This document shows, piece by piece, positions 1 to 6,605 of a stretch of 10,536 nucleotides of DNA (its first letter is position 1; every line of letters begins with the position of its first letter). The notes beneath the pieces are model-generated. The model worked only from the letters and a program-made list of their open reading frames with translations, did not search any database and had not been told where the DNA came from. Source of the stretch: Actinomycetales bacterium (lineage in GTDB: Bacteria; Actinomycetota; Actinomycetes; Actinomycetales; Beutenbergiaceae); assembly GCA_016649925.1 (NCBI GenBank), contig JAENWO010000060.1, forward strand, positions 1-10,536. Direction: 5' to 3'. The position numbers and the translations under genes are program-made.

Positions 1-40
1 ACACGTCCGGCCGTGTGCCCTTCGGGCGGAGGTGTGCCCT

Positions 41-57
41 CGGACCGAATTGGTCCG
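41..57 (-). terminator. Weak hairpin downstream of proS
   Basis: A 6-bp inverted repeat (CGGACC / GGTCCG) with a 5-nt loop lies about 46 bases past the proS stop codon. No T-run follows it on the proS strand, so it is not a classical intrinsic terminator. Actinobacterial terminators often lack a U tail, which keeps this possible but unproven. The rest of bases 1-103 shows no gene that I can support. Confidence 0.25.
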
Positions 58-103
58 CTCGAGGCCGGTCAGCAGGCGGGACGGCCAGCAGCGACCAATG
101 CGA

Positions 104-1897
104 TCAGGCCACCCCGGCCGCGACGATCTCGCGGAGGCGCTCGACGGCGTTGGCCGGGCTGAGCTCCTCGCGCTCGCCGCTCGCCCGGTCCCGCACCTCG
201 ACGACGCCGGAGGCCAAGCCCCGGCCGACGACGAGCGTGTACGGCACGCCGATGAGCTCCGCATCGGCGAACTTCACGCCGGCCGAGACCTTGGGCCGAT
301 CGTCCAGTAGCACCTCGACGCCGTGGGACTGAAGCTCGCTCGCGAGCTGTTCGGCGGCCGCGAGGATCGCCTCGTCCTTGCCGGTGGCGACGATGTGCAC
401 ATGCGCCGGTGCGACGTTCAGCGGCCAGATCAGGCCCTTCTCGTCGCTCGTGTCCTCGGCGATCGCGGCGAGCGCCCGGGTGACGCCGATGCCGTAGGAA
501 CCCATCGTGACGACCACAGCCTTGCCGTTCTCGTCGAGCACCTTGAGGTCGAGGGCCTGGGCGTACATGCGCCCGAGGGCGAAGATGTGGCCGATCTCGA
601 TGCCGCGGGCGAGCTCGAGCGGTCCGGAGTCGTCCGGCGCGGGATCGCCCTCGCGGACGTCCGCGACGTCGATGGTGCCGTCCGCGGTGAAGTCACGTCC
701 GGCCACGAGGCCGAAGACGTGCCGACCGGGCTCGTCCGCGCCGGTGATCCAGGAGGTGCCCGGCACCACCCGGGGGTCGAGGAGGTAGCGGACGGCGCCA
801 CCCGTGCCGTCCTCGCCGCGCGCAGTACCGTTCGGTCCGAGCACGCCGGGGCCGAGGTAGCCCTTCACCAGCTCGGGGTGCGCGGCGAAGTCGGCCTCGG
901 TCGCGGCCTCCGCCTCGGCGGGGGCGACGGCGGCCTCCAGTCGCTTGGGGTCGACCGTGCGGTCGCCGGGCACGCCGATGACGAGCAGCTCGCGCTCACC
1001 GGTGGGCTGCCGTAGGGCGACGACGAAGTTCTTCAGCGTGTCAGCCCCGGCCCACTGGCCCTCGGGGCGGGGGAAGCGCTCGTTCGCGAGCGCTACGAGG
1101 CTCTCGATGCTGGGGGTGTTCGGGGTGTCCTCGACGTGCGACGCGGGGACACCCGTGGCGTCGACGGGGTCGGGCACCGGCGTCGAGACGGCCTCGACGT
1201 TCGCGGCGTACCCGCCCGCCGAGCGCACGAACGTGTCCTCACCGATCTCGCACGGGAAGAGAAACTCCTCGCTCCTCGAGCCGCCCATCGCCCCCGACAT
1301 GGCCGAGACGATCACGTAGTCGAGGCCGAGCCGCGTGAAGATCCGCTCGTAGGCGGCGCGCTGCGCGGCATAGGAGCGTTCGAGCCCGGCGTCGTCGATG
1401 TCGAAGGAGTAGGCGTCCTTCATGATGAACTCGCGTCCGCGGATCAGTCCGGCCCGGGGACGCGCCTCGTCGCGGTACTTCGTCTGGATCTGGTAGAGCG
1501 ACAGCGGGAGGTCCTTGTAGGAGGAGTACAGGTCCTTGACGAGGAGCGTGAACATCTCCTCGTGCGTCGGCGCGAGGAGGTAGTCGGCGTTCTTGCGGTC
1601 CTTGAGCCGGAACAGGTTCGGGCCGTACTGAGTCCAGCGCCCGGTCGACTCGTACGGCTCACGGGGCAGCAGCGCGGGGAAGTGCACCTCCTGGGCGCCG
1701 ACGGCAGTCATCTCCTCGCGGACGATGGCCTCGACCTTGGCCAACACGCGCAGACCCAGCGGCAACCAGGAGTAGATACCTGGGGCGGCGCGGCGGATGT
1801 ACCCCGCCCGCACCAGCAGCCGGTGGCTGGCCACCTCGGCGTCGGCCGGGTCCTCTCGTAGGGTCCGCAGGAACAGGGATGACATCCGAATCAGCAC
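104..1897 (-). CDS. proS: Prolyl-tRNA synthetase, bacterial type with editing domain
   Basis: Cytoplasmic class II aminoacyl-tRNA synthetase that charges tRNA-Pro with proline. The 597-residue product has the full bacterial layout. The N-terminal catalytic core opens with SSLFLRTLREDPADAEV. The APTHEEMFT loop is at 109-117. Motif 2 spans about 141-165 (YRDEARPR, then GREFIMKDAYSF). The inserted YbaK-like editing domain is at roughly 240-430, motif 3 (GSYGIGVTRA) at 466-475, and the anticodon-binding domain at about 497-595. I chose the GTG at 1897 because homologs typically begin a few residues before this RMSSLFLRTLRED block and a -10-like box sits 7 nt upstream. The frame is open to a GTG at 1924, and an ATG at 1885 is another option. 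The gene is divergent from the glycosylase gene. The family call is secure; only the exact start is uncertain. Confidence 0.97.
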   Translation of the reverse strand: MLIRMSSLFLRTLREDPADAEVASHRLLVRAGYIRRAAPGIYSWLPLGLRVLAKVEAIVREEMTAVGAQEVHFPALLPREPYESTGRWTQYGPNLFRLKDRKNADYLLAPTHEEMFTLLVKDLYSSYKDLPLSLYQIQTKYRDEARPRAGLIRGREFIMKDAYSFDIDDAGLERSYAAQRAAYERIFTRLGLDYVIVSAMSGAMGGSRSEEFLFPCEIGEDTFVRSAGGYAANVEAVSTPVPDPVDATGVPASHVEDTPNTPSIESLVALANERFPRPEGQWAGADTLKNFVVALRQPTGERELLVIGVPGDRTVDPKRLEAAVAPAEAEAATEADFAAHPELVKGYLGPGVLGPNGTARGEDGTGGAVRYLLDPRVVPGTSWITGADEPGRHVFGLVAGRDFTADGTIDVADVREGDPAPDDSGPLELARGIEIGHIFALGRMYAQALDLKVLDENGKAVVVTMGSYGIGVTRALAAIAEDTSDEKGLIWPLNVAPAHVHIVATGKDEAILAAAEQLASELQSHGVEVLLDDRPKVSAGVKFADAELIGVPYTLVVGRGLASGVVEVRDRASGEREELSPANAVERLREIVAAGVA

Positions 1898-1904
1898 GGT
1901 GGGG

Positions 1905-1910
1905 AGTCTA
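1905..1910 (-). promoter_or_regulatory. Candidate -10 box for leaderless proS
   Basis: On the minus strand TAGACT fits the actinobacterial -10 pattern TANNNT. Seven nt separate it from the proS GTG at 1897, so transcription would begin at or within a base or so of the start codon. No Shine-Dalgarno sequence precedes that GTG, which agrees with a leaderless mRNA. No convincing -35 box is seen. Confidence 0.45.
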
Positions 1911-1938
1911 TCGGCCTGCAACACGCCCTCTTTCGGGT

Positions 1939-1944
1939 GAGACT
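1939..1944 (+). promoter_or_regulatory. Weak candidate -10 box for the glycosylase gene
   Basis: GAGACT keeps the A at position 2 and T at position 6 of a -10 hexamer and lies 6 nt before the GTG at 1951. The first base is not T and there is no -35 box. It is listed because the divergent gap is only 53 bp, so the promoter must lie in it or inside proS. Confidence 0.2.
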
Positions 1945-1950
1945 GGTGCG

Positions 1951-2823
1951 GTGCCCGAGATGCCGGAGGTCCAGGGCCTCGCCGACTTCCTTGCCGCGCG
2001 CACGGCGGGACGCACCGTCGCCGCGGTGAACGTGGTCGCCGTCAACGCGCTCAAGACGTACTCCCCTCCCCCGGGCGCGCTGGTCGGTGCGTCCGTGCTC
2101 GGGGCCGAGCGGCACGGGAAGTGGATCGACCTGCGCGTCGAGGCGCCCGACGGCGTGCTCCATCTGGTCTTCCACCTCGCCCGTGCCGGCTGGTTGCGCT
2201 GGCACGATGAGAGCCCGACGACGCTGTCCCGTTCGCCACGCTCCCCGCTCGCGCTGCGCGTGGGCCTCGACGACGGATCCGGGTTCGACCTGACGGAGGC
2301 GGGTACCCGCGAGCGGCTCGCCGTCTACGTCGTCCACTCACCGCAGGAGATCCCCGCGATCGCGACACTCGGCATCGAGCCGCTCTCCCCGGAGTTCACG
2401 GTGGAGGCGCTGCAGGGGCTGCTCGCCGCACGCAACCAGCAGGTCAAGGGCCTGCTGCGGGACCAGGGCACGATCGCCGGGATCGGCAACGCCTACTCGG
2501 ACGAGATCCTGCATGCCGCGAGGACGAGCCCGTTCGCCGTGACGTCCACGATCGGCAGAGAGGGCGCCCAGCGGCTCCACGAGTCGATCGGTTCGGTGCT
2601 GCGCTCGGCGATCGGAGCCGCCGCCGGCCGTCCGGCCGCGGACCTCAAGGATGCGAAACGGGCCGGCATGCGGGTGCACGGGCGCGCCGGCCAGACGTGC
2701 GAGGTGTGCGGCGACACGATCCGTGAGGTGTCGTTCGCCGACTCGGCGCTGCAGTATTGCGCCACGTGCCAGACGCACGGCAAGGTTCTCGCCGACCGCC
2801 GGATGTCGAAGCTGCTGCGCTGA
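1951..2823 (+). CDS. Fpg/Nei-family DNA glycosylase/AP lyase
   Basis: Base-excision repair enzyme of the formamidopyrimidine-glycosylase/endonuclease VIII family, which removes oxidised bases and cuts the abasic site; 290 residues, close to family length. The GTG start is chosen because it yields V-PEMPEVQ, aligning with the family N-terminus M-PELPEVE. This puts the catalytic Pro at residue 2 and Glu at residue 3; starting at the next ATG (1960) would give another Met-Pro-Glu but lose this alignment. Lys57 in HGKW matches the catalytic beta-hairpin lysine. The H2TH region covers about 145-200, with Lys166 and Asn180 in GIGNAYSDE. The C-terminal zinc finger is C250-x2-C253-x16-C270-x2-C273. 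Oddly, residue 265, five before the third cysteine, is Ser where E. coli Fpg and Nei have a catalytic Arg. Whether it acts on 8-oxoguanine, oxidised pyrimidines or something else cannot be read from the sequence, so I give no symbol. Confidence 0.93.
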   Translation: MPEMPEVQGLADFLAARTAGRTVAAVNVVAVNALKTYSPPPGALVGASVLGAERHGKWIDLRVEAPDGVLHLVFHLARAGWLRWHDESPTTLSRSPRSPLALRVGLDDGSGFDLTEAGTRERLAVYVVHSPQEIPAIATLGIEPLSPEFTVEALQGLLAARNQQVKGLLRDQGTIAGIGNAYSDEILHAARTSPFAVTSTIGREGAQRLHESIGSVLRSAIGAAAGRPAADLKDAKRAGMRVHGRAGQTCEVCGDTIREVSFADSALQYCATCQTHGKVLADRRMSKLLR

Positions 2824-2853
2824 CTCGACCGACTCGACCGACTCGACCGACTC
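2822..2853. repeat. 9-bp tandem repeat (GACTCGACC), about 3.6 copies
   Basis: Three exact copies of GACTCGACC and a partial fourth begin inside the TGA stop codon of the glycosylase gene and run into the convergent intergenic region. The array ends at the stop codon of the frameshifted minus-strand mini-gene. The 9-bp unit is a multiple of three, so copy-number change would keep the reading frame. It is too short and has no spacers, so it is not CRISPR. Confidence 0.85.
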
Positions 2854-2876
2854 AGTGGCGCGCGTTCTCGAGTCGG
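2829..2876. terminator. Possible stem-loop between convergent genes
   Basis: TCGAGTCGG at 2868-2876 is the exact reverse complement of CCGACTCGA, which occurs at 2829-2837 and again at 2838-2846. A 9-bp stem can therefore form in two alternative registers, with loops of about 30 or 21 nt. The position fits a bidirectional terminator between the converging glycosylase gene and the leftward genes. The loops are long and no T-run follows, so this is only a candidate. Confidence 0.25.
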
Positions 2877-3019
2877 GGAACACCCGCCGGACCGCGACGG
2901 CGGCGATCACCAGGCCGAGCAGGTTGGCCCCCACCACGTGGATGGGTCCGAGCCGGCCGCTGCCGAGGGCAGGAGAGGACGAGGAAGATGACGATGGTCA
3001 GCGCGAGCCGGATCGCCAC
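2852..3019 (-). pseudogene. Frameshifted small membrane-protein gene (unknown family)
   Basis: A GTG at 3019 preceded by a strong ribosome binding site opens a frame reading VAIRLALTIVIFLVLS, a membrane segment with nearly all codons ending in G or C. Around 2968-2974 this frame becomes low-complexity (CPRQRPARTHPRG) and stops at 2852. Shifting by one base there restores a second hydrophobic stretch, ALGSGRLGPIHVVGAN then LLGLVIAAVAVRRVFPD, again with coding-like codons. The pieces look like one two-helix membrane protein of about 50 residues or more, broken by one extra base. If the shifted frame is intact, it continues through the 9-bp repeat (Val-Glu-Ser repeats) into the antisense of the glycosylase gene with no nearby stop, so the original C-terminus may be lost. 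It could be a genuine pseudogene, a sequencing error or a short intact 55-residue gene. I do not recognise the family. Confidence 0.45.
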
Positions 3020-3027
3020 CCCGGCGA

Positions 3028-3034
3028 TCACCTC
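3028..3034 (-). promoter_or_regulatory. Strong RBS of the broken mini-gene
   Basis: GAGGTGA on the minus strand sits 8 nt upstream of the GTG at 3019. It is one of the best Shine-Dalgarno matches in the window and is the main reason for thinking a real gene once started there. The same heptamer also occurs at 3090-3096, just after the GNAT stop codon, with no gene behind it that I can support. Confidence 0.5.
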
Positions 3035-3071
3035 GATGCGTAACCGGCGGATGTGAGCCCCAACGGTTTCC

Positions 3072-3086
3072 GGGCGCGGGTCGCCC
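3072..3086 (-). terminator. Weak GC hairpin after the GNAT gene
   Basis: A 5-bp GC stem (GGGCG / CGCCC) with a 5-nt loop lies 13 nt past the GNAT stop codon. It has no T-run and could be chance in this composition. Confidence 0.2.
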
Positions 3087-3099
3087 TCGTCACCTCAGG

Positions 3100-3975
3100 C
3101 TAGAAGAGGATCGTGGCGAATGTACCGACTTGGCGGAACCCGACCCGTCGGTAGGCGGCCAGCGCGGGGGCGTTGTATGCGTTGACGTAGAGGGAGACGT
3201 TCGGGGCGACGTGTTCGCGGGCGTGCCGCACGACGGCGGCCATCCCGGCCGCGGCGAGGCCGCGGCCGCGCATCGTCGGGTGCACCCAGACGCCCTGCAC
3301 CTGGGTCACGCCCAGCGCGACCGTGCCGAGCTCGGCCTTGAACACCACCCGCCGCCCGTGCGGCCCGTCCTCGATCCGGGAGAGAGATCGCCCAGCGTCC
3401 ACCAGGGCTCGGACCCGACGCTCGTAGCCGCCCCCGATGGTCAGCGGCGAGTAGCCGACCTCGTCGGTGAACATCTCGACGCAGGCCGGCATCAGGATGC
3501 CGATGTCGGCGGCCGCGGTGGGCCCGACGCCGGGGTCGGGCTCCACGAGCGGGTCGTGGTCGATGAGCATGGAGGGCTGGTCATCCCGCACGTCCCGCGG
3601 GGCTGGCAGGAACGTCTCCAGGTGGGGCCACAGGCCCAGCACCTGGTCGGCCGAACCGACGATCGAGGAGTAGCGCCGCCCGCGCCGCCGCACCTCCGCG
3701 CCGACCCGTTCGAACGCCTCCGGCGGGATCCGGAACGGCACCATGTTGCCGCCCACCCAGCACAGCCCGGTGAGCCGGTCCGACTCCCTCACGCAGAGCA
3801 GCTGGTCCCGGTAGAACGGCATCTGCGCCATCGCCTCGACGTGCTCCCCGAGCAGCGCCGCATCGACGGGAGCGTCCCGGCAGAACGCCACGAGGTCGCC
3901 GTGGTCCGTCGAGCGGGCATCGCTGACCGACACGTGGGACACGTCCGGGGACGTTCGCCAGGGCCACGGGGGCAT
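3100..3975 (-). CDS. DUF4081-containing GNAT family acetyltransferase
   Basis: Predicted cytoplasmic acyl-CoA N-acyltransferase of unknown substrate, 291 residues. The C-terminal half carries GNAT hallmarks: the acetyl-CoA pyrophosphate loop GVWVHPTMRGRGLA at 228-241, and the strand-helix NAPALAAYRRVGF at 268-280. The N-terminal part, about residues 15-125, matches the general form of the DUF4081 region that accompanies this GNAT type in Actinobacteria. The ATG at 3975 is the first plausible start after ispG, 26 nt away. AGGGCAG about 10 nt upstream is only a modest Shine-Dalgarno. The open frame runs much further upstream, but that part is antisense-like readthrough of ispG, not protein. The family counterpart beside ispG in Mycobacterium tuberculosis is Rv2867c. 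Same-strand placement directly after ispG suggests co-transcription. Confidence 0.88.
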   Translation of the reverse strand: MPPWPWRTSPDVSHVSVSDARSTDHGDLVAFCRDAPVDAALLGEHVEAMAQMPFYRDQLLCVRESDRLTGLCWVGGNMVPFRIPPEAFERVGAEVRRRGRRYSSIVGSADQVLGLWPHLETFLPAPRDVRDDQPSMLIDHDPLVEPDPGVGPTAAADIGILMPACVEMFTDEVGYSPLTIGGGYERRVRALVDAGRSLSRIEDGPHGRRVVFKAELGTVALGVTQVQGVWVHPTMRGRGLAAAGMAAVVRHAREHVAPNVSLYVNAYNAPALAAYRRVGFRQVGTFATILF

Positions 3976-4001
3976 GAAGCGATTCTGCCCTACTCCGAGG
4001 T

Positions 4002-5162
4002 TCAGGAGACGGACACGGTGGGCGGCCCGGAGGCCGCCCTCTCCATCGTCTCCGCGAGCCGCATGGCCTCCTCGATGAGGGTCTCGACGATCATCGACTC
4101 CGGCACCGTCTTGATGACCTGACCCTTGACGAAGATCTGGCCCTTGCCGTTGCCGGAGGCCACGCCGAGGTCTGCCTCGCGGGCCTCCCCCGGACCGTTG
4201 ACGACGCAGCCCATGACGGCCACCCGCAGCGGCACCTCGATGCCCTCGAGCCCGGCGGTGACCCGCTCGGCGAGGCTGTAGACGTCCACCTGGGCGCGGC
4301 CGCAGGACGGGCAGGAGACGATCTCGAGCTTGCGCTCCTTGAGGTTGAGCGACTGCAGGATCTGCAGACCGACCTTGACCTCCTCCACCGGCGGGGCGGA
4401 GAGGGAGACGCGGATCGTATCGCCGATGCCCTGACTGAGCAGTGCACCGAAGGCGGTGGCGGACTTGATGGTGCCCTGGAACGCGGGGCCCGCCTCGGTC
4501 ACCCCGAGGTGCAGCGGCCAGTCGCCCCGCTCGGAGAGCATCTCGTAGGCGCGGACCATGATCACGGGGTCGTTGTGCTTGACGGAGATCTTGAAGTCGT
4601 GGAAGTCGTGCTCCTCGAAGAGGGACGCCTCCCACACGGCGGACTCGACGAGCGCCTCGGGCGTCGCCTTCCCGTACTTCGCGAGCAGCCGCGGGTCGAG
4701 AGAGCCGGCGTTGACGCCGATCCGGATCGAGACGCCCGCGTCCGAGGCGGCCCTGGCGATCTCCTTGACCTGGTCGTCGAACTTGCGGATGTTGCCCGGG
4801 TTCACGCGGACCGCGGCGCAGCCGGCGTCGATCGCGGCGAAGACGTACTTGGGCTGGAAGTGGATGTCGGCGATCACCGGGATCTGCGACTTCGTCGCGA
4901 TCGCGCCCAGCGCGGCGGCGTCGTCGGCGGTGGGGCACGCGACGCGGACGATGTCGCAGCCGGACGCGGTCAGCTCGGCGATCTGCTGCAGCGTGGCGTT
5001 GATGTCCGTGGTCTGCGTGGTGGTCATCGACTGTACGGAGATCGGGGCGTCACCGCCGACGTCGACGGTGCCGACCTTGATCTTCCGGGTGGGTCGACGG
5101 GGGGCCAGGACAGGAGGGGTCTCCTTCACCGCGGGCATGCCAAGGCTGATCGGAACGCTCAC
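4002..5162 (-). CDS. ispG: 4-hydroxy-3-methylbut-2-enyl diphosphate synthase
   Basis: IspG (GcpE) converts MEcPP to HMBPP in the cytoplasm, the sixth reaction counted from DXP synthase in the MEP isoprenoid pathway, using a [4Fe-4S] cluster and an external electron donor. The 386-residue product has the TIM-barrel N-terminal half beginning at SVQSMTTTQT (42-51), with conserved blocks VRVACPT, IADIHF and RVNPGNI. The C-terminal cluster domain has cysteines 284 and 287 in SCPSCGR and 319 in MGCVVNGPGEA, with Glu326 as the conserved active-site acid. Length is typical of the short bacterial form. The GTG at 5162 is preferred over the ATG at 5138 because a -10-like GATACT lies 6 nt before it and neither start has a well-placed Shine-Dalgarno. 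It follows the site-2 protease gene by 27 nt and precedes the GNAT gene. Confidence 0.97.
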   Translation of the reverse strand: MSVPISLGMPAVKETPPVLAPRRPTRKIKVGTVDVGGDAPISVQSMTTTQTTDINATLQQIAELTASGCDIVRVACPTADDAAALGAIATKSQIPVIADIHFQPKYVFAAIDAGCAAVRVNPGNIRKFDDQVKEIARAASDAGVSIRIGVNAGSLDPRLLAKYGKATPEALVESAVWEASLFEEHDFHDFKISVKHNDPVIMVRAYEMLSERGDWPLHLGVTEAGPAFQGTIKSATAFGALLSQGIGDTIRVSLSAPPVEEVKVGLQILQSLNLKERKLEIVSCPSCGRAQVDVYSLAERVTAGLEGIEVPLRVAVMGCVVNGPGEAREADLGVASGNGKGQIFVKGQVIKTVPESMIVETLIEEAMRLAETMERAASGPPTVSVS

Positions 5163-5168
5163 CGGGTC

Positions 5169-5174
5169 AGTATC
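5169..5174 (-). promoter_or_regulatory. Candidate -10 box for leaderless ispG
   Basis: GATACT on the minus strand keeps the A, A and T expected in a -10 hexamer and ends 6 nt before the ispG GTG, the spacing expected when transcription starts on the start codon. No -35 box is visible. It would give ispG its own promoter inside the otherwise tight gene run. Confidence 0.35.
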
Positions 5175-5189
5175 CCACGTCCCCCGGGC

Positions 5190-6527
5190 TCAGCCGAGCG
5201 TGACGGGTTTGACGATGTCCGCGAACGCGAGCAGCAGGCTCATCCCGATCATGAACACCACGACGACGTAGGTCAGCGGCATCAGCTTGGCCGTATCGGC
5301 GTGGCCGGGGTCGGGGCGCCCGCGCAGCTTGGCCAGCTGGCGCCGGGCCCCCTCGTAGAGCGCACCGGCAATGTGCCCGCCGTCGAGCGGCAGCAGGGGG
5401 ACCATGTTGAAGACGAAGAGGGCCATGTTGAGCGAGGCGATGAGGGAGAGCAGGTCCGCCGTCCGCTCCTTCAGGCCGTAGTCGGCGGAGTCGATCGAGG
5501 CGATCTCCCCGGCGAACCGGCCCACCCCGATGAGCCCGACGACGCCGGGGTCGCGTTCCTGCGTGCCGAACACGGACTGGGTGATGGAGACGAGTCGCTG
5601 CGGCAGGGAAAGCACCACCTCGAAGGTGCCGGCCAGGACGGTCCCCACGAACGGCGGGACGGAGCTGATCGGCTGCGGGACGAGTTCGTAGCGCGGCCCG
5701 ACACCCACGAACGGGACCTCCTCGGTGCGGGGCCGGCCGGCGGCGTCGAGCACCACAGAGCCGTCGGCGACCACGGGCCGCTCGGCGAGCACCGGCGTCA
5801 CGGTGAGCGTCACCTCCTGGCCCGCGCGGTCCACGACGACGGTGGCGGTCTGGGTGCCGCCCGCGCGGATGGCGGTGGAGATGTCGTCCCAGTTCTCCAT
5901 GGCGACGCCGTTCCACGAGAGCACCCGGTCGCCGGACTCCAGGCCCGCCGCGGTGGCCGGGGCGGCCGGATCGGCCGACGTGCAGTCGCGGGACTCGGTG
6001 GCCGGCAGTATGCACGCTGAGATGCCGGCGAGGCGGTTGCTAGCCGTCGCCGTGCCGAACGAGGTGAGGATCACCGCGAACAGGACGGTCGCGATGATGA
6101 GGTTGACCACCGGCCCGCCGAACATGACCGCGAGCTTCTTCGGGGTGGTCAGGGAGTAGAAGGCGCGACCCTCCTCACCGGGGGTGACCTCGGCGGCGCT
6201 CATCTCCCGGGCGTCCGAGGCCATCGAGTCGATCATGCCCCCGAGGCCCCGACGGCGGAGCTTGGCCTCCGCAGCGGCGTCGGCGCTGATCGGCTTCCCC
6301 GGGGAGAACATGCCGATCATCCGGACGTAGCCGCCGAGGGGCAGCGCCTTGACGCCGTACTCGGTGTCACCGCGCCGCGTGGACCACAGGGTCTTGCCGA
6401 AGCCGACGAAGTACTGCGAGACCTTCACTCCGAACAGCTTCGCCGGGACGAGGTGGCCGATCTCGTGCAGCGCGATGGAGACGATCAGCCCCAGCGCGAC
6501 GAAGATCACGCCCAACCCGAAGTCCAT
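5190..6527 (-). CDS. rseP: M50 site-2 protease (RseP/Rip1-like)
   Basis: Intramembrane zinc metalloprotease that cleaves membrane-anchored substrates such as anti-sigma factors; the mycobacterial counterpart beside ispG is Rip1 (Rv2869c). The 445-residue protein has the zinc motif HEIGH at 21-25 in the first membrane helix and the third-ligand motif NMVPLLPLDGGHI at 374-386. A PDZ domain covers about 185-245 (GLESGDRVLSWNG). Membrane segments fall at roughly 5-25, 133-157, 360-380 and 418-438. The only two cysteines, 172 and 182, lie in the extracytoplasmic loop just before the PDZ domain and could form a disulfide. The ATG at 6527 has a good ribosome binding site 7 nt upstream. The gene lies 78 nt after dxr and 27 nt before ispG, a conserved actinobacterial neighbourhood. 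Its substrates here are unknown. Confidence 0.95.
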   Translation of the reverse strand: MDFGLGVIFVALGLIVSIALHEIGHLVPAKLFGVKVSQYFVGFGKTLWSTRRGDTEYGVKALPLGGYVRMIGMFSPGKPISADAAAEAKLRRRGLGGMIDSMASDAREMSAAEVTPGEEGRAFYSLTTPKKLAVMFGGPVVNLIIATVLFAVILTSFGTATASNRLAGISACILPATESRDCTSADPAAPATAAGLESGDRVLSWNGVAMENWDDISTAIRAGGTQTATVVVDRAGQEVTLTVTPVLAERPVVADGSVVLDAAGRPRTEEVPFVGVGPRYELVPQPISSVPPFVGTVLAGTFEVVLSLPQRLVSITQSVFGTQERDPGVVGLIGVGRFAGEIASIDSADYGLKERTADLLSLIASLNMALFVFNMVPLLPLDGGHIAGALYEGARRQLAKLRGRPDPGHADTAKLMPLTYVVVVFMIGMSLLLAFADIVKPVTLG

Positions 6528-6534
6528 GCCCGCA

Positions 6535-6541
6535 CTCCCCT
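6535..6541 (-). promoter_or_regulatory. RBS of the site-2 protease gene
   Basis: AGGGGAG on the minus strand, 7 nt before the ATG at 6527. It supports that start codon. Confidence 0.6.
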
Positions 6542-6605
6542 GCCCTCACGCCCGGGCCCGTCCCGGTACTCGGTGCGCAGTCAGGGTACGTCGTCAGCCT
6601 GGGAG

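Noticed and set aside
2822..2853. CRISPR array
   Set aside because: The units are 9 bp with no spacers and no cas genes; this is a simple tandem repeat.
3034..3096. Tiny ORF of about 21 codons right after the GNAT gene as a leader peptide
   Set aside because: No attenuator-like structure or amino-acid run supports it, and short ORFs are frequent here.
3976..4938. N-terminal extension of the GNAT gene into ispG, giving a 612-residue protein
   Set aside because: The extension is an out-of-frame reading of ispG made mostly of Arg/Gly/Asp; real GNAT similarity begins after the ATG at 3975.
4509..6020. Very long + strand open frame (about 500 codons) opposite ispG and the protease gene
   Set aside because: It is rich in Arg, Gly, Asp and His with no recognisable domain and lies antisense to two well-supported genes. 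High GC removes stop codons from antisense frames.
6552..6566. GC-rich 5-bp hairpin between dxr and the protease gene as a terminator
   Set aside because: Short stem with no T-run, just upstream of a ribosome binding site; likely chance in GC-rich DNA.
6583..6588. TACCCT on the minus strand as a -10 box for the protease gene
   Set aside because: It fits TANNNT but has no -35 partner, and such hexamers are expected by chance; too weak to list as a promoter.
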